A stretch of DNA of 45,494 bases from the NCBI GenBank assembly GCA_016714785.1, contig JADKCC010000012.1, forward strand, positions 1 through 45,494, given 5' to 3'. The notes below the pieces were generated by a model. It had not been told where the DNA came from, made no database searches, and saw only the letters and a list, made by a program, of their open reading frames with translations. Position 1 is the first letter of the stretch, and every line of letters begins with the position of its first letter. Positions 18,534 to 30,000 of the stretch are shown in pieces. Position numbers and translations under genes: made by a program. This DNA comes from Saprospiraceae bacterium (lineage in GTDB: Bacteria; Bacteroidota; Bacteroidia; Chitinophagales; Saprospiraceae).

Positions 18534-19113
18534 CGGATACATCCCTGTCATCGATGAGTCTTCATTTGTTCATCCTCAATCAACAGTCACTGGCAATGTG
18601 ATTATTGGCAAAAATGTCTATATTGGTCCAGGTGCAGCAATACGTGGTGATTGGGGAGCAATCATCATCCATGATGGATGCAATATACAAGAAAATTGTA
18701 CTTTGCACATGTTTCCAGGTAGGTCAGTCATCTTGCATGAAGCAGCACATATTGGCCATGGAGCCATCATACATGGTGCGGAAATTGGGCGCAATGCTAT
18801 GATCGGAATGAATAGTGTAGTTATGGATGACGTAATGGTAGGTGATGAGTGCATTGTAGGTGCTTTGGCTTTTATCAAAGCAGGTGAAATATTTGCATCT
18901 AGAAGCCTAATCGTAGGCAATCCAGCCAAAGTCATCAAGCAAGTAAGTGACGAAATGATCGCTTGGAAAACCGAGGGTACAAAACTCTATCAACTATTGC
19001 CCACTGACTGTCATAATACCCTGAAAGTTTGTGAACCATTGAGATCTATCCCATCAGATATGCCAACGCAACAAGCGATTTATCAACGGTTTGGGAAGAA
19101 GGGCCAAGAGTAA
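18517..19113 (+). CDS. paaY: PaaY-type gamma-carbonic anhydrase / hexapeptide-repeat protein
   Basis: 198-residue left-handed beta-helix protein. Hexapeptide turns run from FVHPQSTVTGNVIIGKNVYIGPGAAIRGDWG through GAEIGRNAMIGMNSVVMDDVMVG to SLIVGNPAKVIKQVSDEMIAWK, where the C-terminal helix begins. The gamma-class metal-binding histidines are present: one in ENCTLHMFPG and two in AAHIGHGAIIHGAE. The tail ('YQLL...TLKVCEPLRSIPSD') matches PaaY better than the shorter generic gamma-carbonic anhydrases. PaaY is a thioesterase/carbonic-anhydrase-like accessory of phenylacetate degradation in other bacteria, but no paa genes are seen here, so a more general CO2-hydration or acyl-CoA role is possible. 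It overlaps the upstream YkgJ gene by 17 bases. Confidence 0.88.
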   Translation: MIYEFNGYIPVIDESSFVHPQSTVTGNVIIGKNVYIGPGAAIRGDWGAIIIHDGCNIQENCTLHMFPGRSVILHEAAHIGHGAIIHGAEIGRNAMIGMNSVVMDDVMVGDECIVGALAFIKAGEIFASRSLIVGNPAKVIKQVSDEMIAWKTEGTKLYQLLPTDCHNTLKVCEPLRSIPSDMPTQQAIYQRFGKKGQE

Positions 19114-19193
19114 AAATAAATACCAATGTAAAAAAAATATCTTTCTGGCGCTACAGCTGAAAATTTTGATCAATTCATTGCAGTAATAGTTAA

Positions 19194-19642
19194 AAAGAGA
19201 GAAAATTAATTCTGACGTTGGTCACAGAAGTGGGACTTGAAGACATTACAACAAAGTTTTCCAGTAAGAAACACTTTGTTTCGTGGCTGGCATTATGTCC
19301 AAACAAAAAAGTATCAGGCGGTAAAGTATTATCTTTCAAGGTTGGGAAGGGGAATAAAAACCTAAGAGGTGCATTCATTTCGGCATCAGTGGGTGCAGCT
19401 AAGGTTAAAGGTAGTTATCTGCAATCGTTTTACTACCGCATCAAATCAAGTGCCGATGGTAAAGTTGCAAAAATGGCAACGGAAAAAAAATAGCAGAGAT
19501 CGTGTACACAATGCTAAAAAATAAAACAACTTACGATGCCAAGATGAATTTGCAAAGCGAAGAAAATCAGAAGCAACAAAGCATTAAAAGAATAAATAAG
19601 TTAATGCAAAAACATGGAATTGAAGCTAAGGATATTGTCTAG
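19194..19642 (+). pseudogene. IS110-family transposase, C-terminal remnant (frameshifted)
   Basis: The visible frame has the IS110/Transposase_20 C-terminal pattern: LTLVTEVGLEDITTKFSSKKHF, then FVSWLALCPNKKVSGGKVLS and KGNKNLRGAFISASVGAAKV, with the conserved Ser of SGGK. It stops at the A run near 19485-19492; shifting one base restores AEIVYTMLKNKTTYDAKMNLQ and runs to TAG 19640-19642. The N-terminal RuvC-like domain is missing: upstream the same frame is closed. So this is a 5'-truncated copy with one homopolymer indel. IS110 elements have no typical terminal repeats, so ends are not definable. It lies 85 bases before the first palindrome-rich element R1, which does not resemble it. Confidence 0.85.
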
Positions 19643-19727
19643 ACCTTAGCGACCAACATATTAAACTCGGATCCAACTACTATACTTTAATAGTATGGTC
19701 TTATTTTCTATTGATATATTTGTACGT

Positions 19728-20240
19728 AGGGTCTGCTGAAAAAGTCAGCTATTATTTTTGGTTAATAGTTTAACGGAGATTATCGTTCAAAAAACAAGCA
19801 ATAGAGAAAATGAACGTAGTGAAGTGCAAAGCACCAAAGACAAAGTCTTTGACGAAGTGAACCGTGAAACGGATGGGCAGGTGAAGTGCAAAGCACCAAA
19901 GGCCGCAAGCCTTTGACGAAGTGAACCGCTAGCGGGTGGGCAGGAAAGTGCGTCTATTGCCATAGAAAGCACAAAGGATTAAATAAATATGAAATACTTA
20001 TGGCAATAGAAAAAGCATTTTGGTTCGAAAATGAACGGTGCTACGCAATTGCCTTTTTTGAACTAGACTTTTGGTTACTTTTGGGCAATGTAAAAAAAGT
20101 AACTGCCGCCTGCATAAGGCAAAGCCAACTCAAGGTACACGACTTTTGGACAAAATCAATTAAAAGGTTTGCATTTAATTTGTTTATTATAGACATAATT
20201 TATTATATATCAATTGTTTGCACCATAGTCAGCAAGCCCT
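19728..20240 (+). mobile_element. Palindrome-rich repeat element R1 (MITE/REPIN-like)
   Basis: 513 bp from AGGGTCTGCTGA to TCAGCAAGCCCT, imperfect terminal inverted repeats. Flanking ACGT (19724-19727 and 20241-20244) may be a target duplication. Inside are two ~62-bp tandem units, each made of small palindromes (GTGC-AAA-GCAC; CAAAGGC...GCCTTTG; CCGCTAGCGG), then an inverted pair CTATTGCCATA/TATGGCAATAG, then a conserved right part. It carries no coding gene; the frames inside are shared by every copy only because the DNA is repeated. Confidence 0.8.
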
Positions 20241-20296
20241 ACGTAATTTTAATAATTCGTTTTAGCCTGAGAATTAATCAAAAGTCATGGTTAAAT

Positions 20297-20856
20297 AGGG
20301 TCTGCTGAAAAAGTCAGCTATTATTTTTGGTTAATAGTTTAACGGAGATTATCGTTCAAAAAACAAGCAATAGAGAAAATGAACGTAGTGAAGTGCAAAG
20401 CACCAAAGACAAAGTCTTTGACGAAGTGAACCGTGAAACGGATGGGCAGGTGTAGTGCAAAGCACCAAAGGCCGTAAGCCTTTGACGGAGTGAACCGTGA
20501 AACGGGTGGGTGGGCCATAACAATGCGAGAAGCGAAGGAACCCGTAAGGGATGGGCAGGTCGAGAATGAACAACAATACACCTAGCTGATTTAAGTTTAA
20601 ATCAGTGCCTTCATTTTTAAGTGATTTCGTATCACTCAAATGCAGCAAAGCTGCACCATTCAGTTACCTTTTTTTGAACTAGACTTTTTGGTTACTTTTT
20701 TGGGCAATAAAAAGTAACTGCGTCTGCATAAGGCAAAAAGCCAACTCAAAGTACACGACTTTTGGACAAAATCAATTAAAAGGTTTGTATTTAATTTGTT
20801 TGTTATAGACATAATTTATTATTTATCAATTGGTTGTACCATTGTCAGCAAGCCCT
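20297..20856 (+). mobile_element. Palindrome-rich repeat element R2
   Basis: 560 bp, same orientation as R1 and only 56 bases after it. Same ends, flanked by AAAT on both sides (20293-20296, 20857-20860). The two tandem units are followed by a different middle module with hairpins AGTGATTTCGTATCACT and GCAGC-AAA-GCTGC plus a 20-base palindrome around 20583-20602. The right ~200 bp match R1. Confidence 0.8.
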
Positions 20857-20985
20857 AAATAAATAATTGTATTTTGGCTTTTAACAATAATATTACTAAA
20901 ATGGTAAATACCTAAGTAAGTACCACCAAAACAATGAAATTGTTCCATTATAAAATTTAATTCATTAGAAACCTGTCTAAAACAC

Positions 20986-21018
20986 AAAAGGACACCAAGC
21001 AAAGCTTGATGTCCTTTT
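20986..21018 (-). terminator. Terminator of the giant adhesin 1 gene
   Basis: On the minus strand AAAAGGACATCAAGC pairs over all 15 positions (one U-G) with GCTTGGTGTCCTTTT around a 3-nt loop, 21 bases after the adhesin stop. The wobble only works in minus-strand RNA, which fits the gene direction. Confidence 0.8.
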
Positions 21019-21039
21019 AAATTCATTTATCAAAAAAAA

Positions 21040-24000
21040 TTATTTGATATTCAACATTTTCATTGTTTTGACTTCTTTGCCAAAAGTAAGATCATAAAAG
21101 AGCAAGCCTGAGACCCCAAGATCGTCAGAAGATACCCTTATTGTATTTTGACCTTTTTGATAATAATTGGATGAAGTGTAGATCAATCTACCTGTGATAT
21201 CTCTAACTTTCAATGAGACATCACCGTTTTGAGGCAATGAGAAGTTTATTGAAGTCTCATTGTTCCAAGGATTTGGAGTGTTCCCATGAACTATAAAAGT
21301 CTCAGACCTACCTCTATCCACTCTCCAACCAAGCTTATTTATTTGATGATCTGAGTTATAATATTCTGGATTAAGACCTTTATTAGCATCTGTAAATAGA
21401 AGATTTGATAGATTACTATCAGTTTTTGCATCTATATGAAGGAAGAATAAAATATCACCTTCATTGACGTCTATACCTTTAGCATCATGCCATGAAATAT
21501 TCAACACACCGTTGACTAATGCGAAATTATCTTCTGTCATGGATAATAGACCATTTGTGATTAATATTCCATTAACTCCTTGTACAGGAAGTGAAATCTG
21601 GAATCCAGCCATATCCGTAGTAGCTGATGCATAAACTGGAATTATATTTTTTCCAGTAATCAATTGCTGTTCAGGCATACTGAATTGTAAACTAGCACTT
21701 CTACTCTCCGTACCATCAGATTTAAGCCTTGTAACGTAACTATTGTTTACATCACCTATCTTAACTCCAATCCAATCAATATCCATACTAGCATTCAAGG
21801 ATTCAATATAATAATTTTCTGCAATATTACCAATAAATGGTTCTTTTGGATCTGGGAAAGAATACCCCTTATCTACCATTCTCCAGCTTGTATTATTTGG
21901 GAAATTTTCTTGTATTCCTAAAATAACTTTGCGAAGTTGTACCAAGTCTGAGGAAGATACTTTATTATCTTTATTGATATCAGCAGCGATTATTTTGTAT
22001 GGAGAATTCAAACTCTCCGAACCAAGTATATGCTTTTGGATATAAATCAAGTCAAGTGTACTAACACCTTCCAATGGATTGTCATTGCGACTTGGGATGA
22101 CAGTGTATTCACCACCACCATTCATCTCAGGAAAGTTATATTGACCATTAACGAGTGTACTGACTGCCGGCATTTGGCTACCATGAAGATCAATGGTTAC
22201 ATTAGGAACAGCTTGCCCACTTTCAGTTGTAACACTTCCATCAATAGTACGAAGTGTACCACAGAAGTCATTTGGATCCGTCAAACCAACTAAGGACTGA
22301 CACAATGTAAACGGAGCAGATGCGCCTTCATACCAAAAATAAATAGTAATGCCTATTGGGGCATTTGCCAAATCTGAACAGTCATAAATTGCCAAAGTAT
22401 CGTAAATAAATGTATTGGTAAATGAGGCTACAATTGTAGCAGTGTTACAGTCTTGAGTGATTGTTGCGTGTTCATACACATTTTCTTCTACAAACAACTG
22501 ATCTGTCATTATCGGATATGTCTTAGCACACACAATGTTCATGGCAATAGTATCCACTTGAATTATAAAACTCAAGGTATCAGACAAACCAGAACATGTC
22601 TCCGTTGCTACCAATGTTACTAATGTTTGTCCATTAGGATATACACCTGTCACATCAAAATTTGCATTGTTATTGATATTATTCGATAAAACAAGATTAC
22701 AACCCGTTGCGGAATGGTTCATGCCTGAATAAGTCGCCATACATGTGACAGCGTCTTTTTGCAAAATAACTGTGCTGGTAGGTCCTAATATCTCTGGAGT
22801 TTGTACATTGACAATAATAGTCTGTGTATGTACAAAAATACCTTGTGTAGTACCTGGTACAGTCTGACATGAATCTACCACTGTCCAAATACGCTGGTAT
22901 GTTCCACCACATAAAGGAGTTGGTATATTATCGGTAAAAGATATAGTCAAGCCAGCACAATCAAATTGACTAGCATTCACCGTTGTGTTTCCAGTATTTG
23001 CAATGCTTGTTGAAGCACAATTACTAATAGTTACATCTGCTGGAAAATTGATATCCCCAACTACTAACGGATCTGGATTAACTACGTCAATCAACTGCAC
23101 GCATTGAGTAGAATTGCCACTAAAGTCTGTAACAATGAATGTTCTAGTAATTTGTCCTACGTTACAACTTCCAATATTAATAACTGGCACTTCCTGCAAG
23201 GAAAGACTTGCTGGACAATTGTCCCCAAATGTAGGAATTCCATAATTACTAAGTGGTGCATTAGGGTCAAACGTTTCACAATTTAATACCATATTTGCAG
23301 GACATACCAAAACTGGAGGCAATGTATCTAATACTGTTACCTCTGCTGTACATGTCAATGTATCTCTTGTATTTGTGTTCACTACAGTCAAAGTAACGAT
23401 TGTTGGATTGACTTGAATGTCGTTACAGTTCAACATGTTAGGAGCAACGAATGCTTCAATATTTGTACATGCTCCTACACTTCCAGTACTAATATCCATA
23501 GGCGTAATGTTAACAGTACCCAATGCATCCAAATAAACTGTGATATTCTGTGTTGTACAAGTAAGATTACCAGGGTCAACAATAACAGTTGCTGAAGTAC
23601 TACCCTTACAGCCATTTATATCTGTCACTGTCACACTATAAGTAGTATTTACAACTGGGAAGACCTCTATTGATGAACTAGTTGCGGTTGTACTCCATGA
23701 ATATGTGCCGCCACCTGATGTACTTAAAATAGTAGTGTCTCCTAAACATAACATCAAATCACCAGCTATTATTGGTGTTGGGTTCGGATTTACTGTCACG
23801 AAGATAGATGCGTCATTCAAACAGCCATTCGCATCCGTTCCTGTTACAGTATATGTAGCGGTTGAAGCAGGTATTACCACCGTAGTAGCAGTAGTTGCAC
23901 CTGTACTCCAAACGTATGAAGTGGCACCACTAGCCGTCAATTGTGTAGATGTGTTTGCACAAACTGTATCATTACCCATAATAAGTATTTCTGGCAAAGG

Positions 24001-27000
24001 ATTTACTACCACATTACTTATTGTAGTATTGATACATCCATTGGCATCAGTTGCAGTAACTGTATAAGAAGTATTCACTAATGGAGTTACAGAAATAGAT
24101 GCTGTATTTGCTCCAGTATTCCATAAGTAAGATATTGCTCCTGTTGCCGTCAAAGTAGTTGATTCACCCAAACAAATAGTCTTATCTCCTGATATTACAA
24201 TATTCGGTAGTGGATTGACTGCTACGGTAATGGCATCTGTACCATTACACCCATTTGTATCAGTGATCGTTACTGTATAAGTTGTTGTCACGACAGGATT
24301 AACAGTAATGGATTGAGTTGTCGCATTATTGAAACTCCAAGCGTATGACATGGCTGTACCACCTGTTAGTGATGCTGTCAATGTCGTGGAGCTACCTACA
24401 CAAATGGTATCTGAACCAGCTATGTTTGCATTTATAGTAAGACCACTTACTGTAACAGTAATGGCAGCAGTGTTAGTACAACCATTTGAATCAGTAGCTG
24501 TAACAGTATAAGTAGTAGTCACCAATGGACTTACTGTAATAGCTGCGGTAGTCGCACTATTACTCCATACATAGTTCACACCTCCACTTGCAGTCAATGT
24601 GGCAGATTCATTTATACAAATTGCATTATCACCACTAATATTAACTGTAGGTAATGGATTGATATTTACTTGTTTTGAGCCAACTGCCGAACATCCGTTT
24701 GCACCAGTTACGGTAACAGAATATGTTGTAGGTGAAGCTGGAGTTACAGTTATTGATGCTGTTGTTGCATTATTAGACCAAAAATAGGTACCACCACCTG
24801 TTGCTGTCAAAGTAGTAGAGCCACCTTGACATGCATCTGGACCTGTAACTGTGACAATTGGTAAAGCTTTTACCGTTACTAGCTTTGATGCTGTATCAGT
24901 ACAGCCATTGTTATCAGTAATGGTTACTGTGTAAGTTGTATTTATTGCTGGTGCAACATTAATGGCGCTAGTTGTAGCATTATTACTCCAAATATAAGAA
25001 TTAGCTGTACCTCCTGTCAAAGATGATGTCAAAGTAGTAGGTTGCCCACTACATACTTCATCACTTCCACTGATTATGGCATTGATTGTTAATCCATTGA
25101 CTGTTACTGTACGACTAGATGATGCTGTACAACCTTGCACACTAGTGACTGTTACAGTATAAGTTGTATTTTGTGTTGGGCTTACTGTAATGGCAGCTGT
25201 CGTCGCACCATTGAAGCTCCATAAATAAGTACCACCACCAGCAGCAGTCAAAGTAGTGTTACTACCATTACAAATAGATTGAATACCATTGATGCTTGCT
25301 TGTGGCAAAGGATTGACAATTACTAATCTTGATGTAGAAGCAGTACAGCCTTGCGAGCTAGTTACTGTTACTGTATAAGTTGTATTTGTTATAGGACTCA
25401 CTGTAATATTGGCACTTGTAGCACCATTATTCCAAATATAAGTACCGCCACCTGTTGCAGATAATATCGTAGAACTACCATTACAAACATTATTGCCATT
25501 TATCATTACTGTTGGCAATGGATTGACAGTAACCGTAACCGTATCTGCATCTGTACACCTGAACTCATTTGTAATAGTCACAGAATAATCACGTGTACTA
25601 TTTGGGCTTACTGTAATAGATGCGGTAGTCTCACCAGTATTCCAATGATAAGTCAAACCTCCTGTTGCGGTTAAGGTAGTTGATTGTCCATTACAAATAC
25701 TTAATATGCCTGTGACATTCACAACAGCTGGATTATTGATACATATTAATTCACAAACATTTGAATCATTATTGTCTTGTACATCTACATTCACTTCTAC
25801 AAAATCTGTATTTCCATTGCAATCATGAACCCAAAGCTCCACAATATTATCTTCACCTACATGATAACAAGTAAAACATCTGATTGTATCATTTATATCT
25901 GCAGAGTAACTAAACCTTAATGGCTCATCACAACATAAACTAGAACTACTTACATTTAATGATGCAGCCGTAATACAAGCTTTTTCGACATCCGCAGTAC
26001 CATCTCCATTTGTATCCCAAGGAATAATAGCAACTGCTATACTTTCAAGGCCTGCAGCTGTTGGTTTATCGTTATTCCTTACAGTTACTAGGTGTGCTCT
26101 TGTCGTAACATTACCACATTGATCTTCGAATGACCAAAGTATTTTATGTGTTCCTACAGGGAATAAAGTATTTACAATACTCGCAATATGGCCTATGCCA
26201 TTATTGCTTGAATTAATTGATCCGTCGTTATTGTAGTCAATTTTGAAAGACCATCTCAATTGATTGTTTGGTGTACACAAATCACCACCTATAAAAGTCA
26301 ATGATACTGCACCTTCGTTACAATTTCCTTTATCTGTGAAAAAAGTCTGATCTATAGGCGCTTGACCTACGAAGAATGGAGGAACTGTGTTATTGACTTT
26401 GATGATTTGTTGGAATGTATATGGAGTATAGCTTGCGCCTAATCTTTCCATTTCGCACCAATCTATAATGGTCCAGTTTCTCACTATTTTGTAACAGGCT
26501 CCTGCCACAAAATTATATACATCATCTTTGTAACTGGCAGCTGCAAGGCCACAAGATGATTGCGTGATTATAGGATTACCATATAAAGCAGGAAGATTTT
26601 CTGGTTTTAACTCTAAAACTGAACATCTATCGAAGACTTCATAATCTAAAGGTTTTACTACATCAGTCAAAGGATTGAAATAGTCAGAATTTACCACTGT
26701 AATAATTTGCTTACAAGTAGCAGGTATTGTGCCATCTGTTGCCACAAAGTTTCTTTCTATTGTACCAACCCTACATGAGTTAAGAATGAACTTAGCGGCA
26801 TTTTCAGTCACAGTAGCTCCACAGGCATCTATTGCAATGGCTTTTCCATACTGAGTCAAATCCATACCACTGAACACATCTTTGCAATCAATGTCAATAT
26901 CAGCTGGGCAAGTGATTTTCGGTGCATGCTTGTCTTGAATGGTAACATTTATCATGCATGAATTGCTATTACCGTTTTCATCCCAAACTCTTAGAGCAAC

Positions 27001-30000
27001 CATAATACTTCTGCCAACATCAGCACAACCAAAATCTATAGAATTTACAAATAGACTATCTGGAATCAACCCAGACGGAACCATTTTCGCAATTTTCATT
27101 CTACCTATACCACAACCATCAAAACTTCCATCATCAACATTTTTTGGAGAAAGGTAAGCCTGGCCATTAGAATTTAATCCAACCACAACTTCGCCTTTAC
27201 AAATAACTGTAGGAGCTGTTTTATCCTCTACCGTCACTGTAAATGATTTTGATGCAGAGTTTTTACACTCGTCATAAGCTGTATAATTGATAATATGATT
27301 GCCTACAGGAAGCAATATACTTTCTGTTCCTTTAAATCCATCAATGAATCCACCTGGGTATGTCACATCTACTTTGAGTTTATTACTACAAATATCCGTT
27401 ACAGAAGCTATAGGCAACTTGACCGCCCCTTCGCAAACACTTTGACTATTGGTAGTCACTTTAAAATTAGGAATAGTGGCTATTACTGGCGGAATTGTAT
27501 CTGTAATTTCTATTATTTGTTTATAGGTCAACATCTGACCATCCGAACACCATTGCTCATATACGAACCACTCTCTAGTGATTTTTCGTACACAATTGAT
27601 TGTTCCATGGTCGATATCCTTATACCAAGATACAGTATTACATATCTCTGCAAATGTTGGGTATAGTGCAATACCTGCTAATGTAGGAACTCCTGTAACA
27701 GAAGGATCCGGGCGACCAAATTCATCAACATCAAAATCATCACAAACAAGGGCAGAATCTTTAGCCATTGTATAACTTGGCGGCATTTTGATCAAATCAA
27801 AATTCGGTCTCTCTAAGGAAATTCTCATTTCACAAAGTGCAGACTTATTACCAAATTTATCTGTTGCTTGATATACTCTATCTATATATTTTACAAAGTC
27901 ATTATCACATGTTAATACTGTAATGTCTTCAGATATTATTTCATTTTTCACTGGACCACCACAATTATCCGTTTCAAAAGGACCTTTGTACTCATCCAAC
28001 TTATAACAAGGTAGCACAATGTCGTTACAGATAGATATTGGTGCTGTTTTATCTTCAACTGTGATTGTGGACCAACATGAGTTACCACCACAACTTTCTA
28101 TCAATTTTGCCATAACTTTTGTACCTGCATGTTCTCCAGTCAAAGTGGCATTTGGAATCGGATTGCCATGACTATCTGTAAGCATAACAATATACGGTGA
28201 TGTTGCATTTAGTGTACCAGCTACCATCATAGAAGGTGTTATAACTATCTCACAATTGCCATTCAAGGAAACATTAAAATCACCTATACAAGCTATTGCC
28301 GCATTATCTGCCTCACCGATCATAACAGTAAGTTCAGCTGGCGCAATACATCCTGGAATGGCAGCTACTTTAACCACATGAGCACCTTGAGAGAAACCAG
28401 TCCAATCTTGATTAAGGCTTGTTCCTGCAACACCTGCTACTAGGACATCATCTACATACCAAGTATAAGTTGCACCAGGTATGCTAGAATTAGCCTTGTA
28501 AGTTGCGGTACTTCCTACGCACATTGATTGTGGCCCACTTAAATCAATTCTATCAAATGAGCAGGTAGCAGGGCCTGCTGTTACTTGTTCTAAATCTCCA
28601 AATTCGTTTCTTAATCTAACGGAAAAACCTTTTTTATCTAAATGTATTGCTCTAAGCAAATAATAACTATGACCATCATGTTCGTGTGCATATTCTTCCA
28701 ATTGAAAACCATTAGTTAAAGGTGTTGGTGCTATTGGTGGAAATGGACTAATAGTATCAAAAAGTCCTACAGATGACTCTACATACCAAGTTTCACCTTC
28801 TTTACTTGCTATTTTTAGATTAACTATAAATTGGCCATTGGTTGGAGTTGTTGCTGCTCTACAATCACTACAAGGTTGATATTCCGCAGGGCAAATTAAA
28901 ACTACATAAGCCGTTGACTTATCATCATCTTTAAGATTGCTTGTTGGTGGAACATCTCCGTTTTCATCTATAATCCCTACAGGAAGTTCAGATACATCGT
29001 TACCAGCTGGATCAAATATTTGAGTGATTTCGGCAGTATTACTAATTGTAGCTGGGTGACGTACATTATCATGAATTTTTAAAGTACACTGTGTCACATA
29101 AGTTTGCCCAGCTGCCAAATTACCTGGGAAAGATATTTGTTTTACCGCATTTCCATTGGCTAAGTTCCATGTTGGGTCTTTTAAATCCGTATCTTTAGGA
29201 ACATAATCGACCACTGTCACACCAGAAACAGGCGATTGGCCTACATTTCTAATGGTAAGATCAAAAATTATCTCATCGCCTGCACTAGCTCTGCGTGTTT
29301 TGATAGTTTTTGTTAACGAAAGATCGTATAAAAATAAATTTACAGTGGCAGGGTCATGGTCATCTTCATCTGTATCTCCATGATCATCCATTTTGTTGTC
29401 GTTGGCGGTATTGGGTTGGCCTCCTTTGTCATTATCACTAATATTATCTGGTGTAGAATCAAAATCATCATTTGAAGTAAGATTACTACATGCATTTCTT
29501 GATATTTCAGCATAATTTTCGATTTTAGATGCTGTAATACCTTCTTTTACTCTTCCATAAAGTTTATAATCTCTACATTCTCCTGGCAATAAAACCTTAT
29601 TTTCATCATAAGTCAAACGGGTCAAATCTGATGAAATTAACCACCCAGTATTTATAGAAGGATCAAAATCCAATGTACTATTAAGATAGTTAGTAATTTG
29701 ATAACTCGCAGCATCTATAGTACCTTGATTACATATCGTTGTTGTAAATGTTACTGCCCTATTCGGTAGATTCAATAGTACTTGGTCTGTTGTATGTTTG
29801 AGTGCAAGATCACAAACTTTTGGCAAATCGTTACTAAAACCATCTTCAGGTAAAACAAAGCAAGAAGTTATATCTGAGATAGTTTTACCAGAACCATCTT
29901 TTGCTCCAGAAATCTTAGCTTCATTGTTAAATTGAAAATTACTAATGTTTTTTGCAAAAGTAAGGTTTAAATTTGTTGTTGCTGTTTGGCCTTGCGTCAA

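Noticed and set aside
19805..19940. CRISPR-like appearance of the tandem ~62-bp units in R1
   Set aside because: There are only two adjacent units, no unique spacers of constant length and no cas genes; the units are imperfect palindrome clusters.
19787..20648. Reading frames of 60-100 codons inside R1 and R2 (and again in R3, R4) that look like a conserved Ser/Leu-rich protein
   Set aside because: The frames match each other only because the DNA is repeated; they lie across palindromic units, lack start signals and are not conserved as protein.
23705..24067. 120-codon plus-strand frame opposite the Ig repeats, and similar antisense frames along the adhesin
   Set aside because: Antisense shadows created by the Thr/Val-rich repeat codons of the minus-strand gene; they repeat with the same period.
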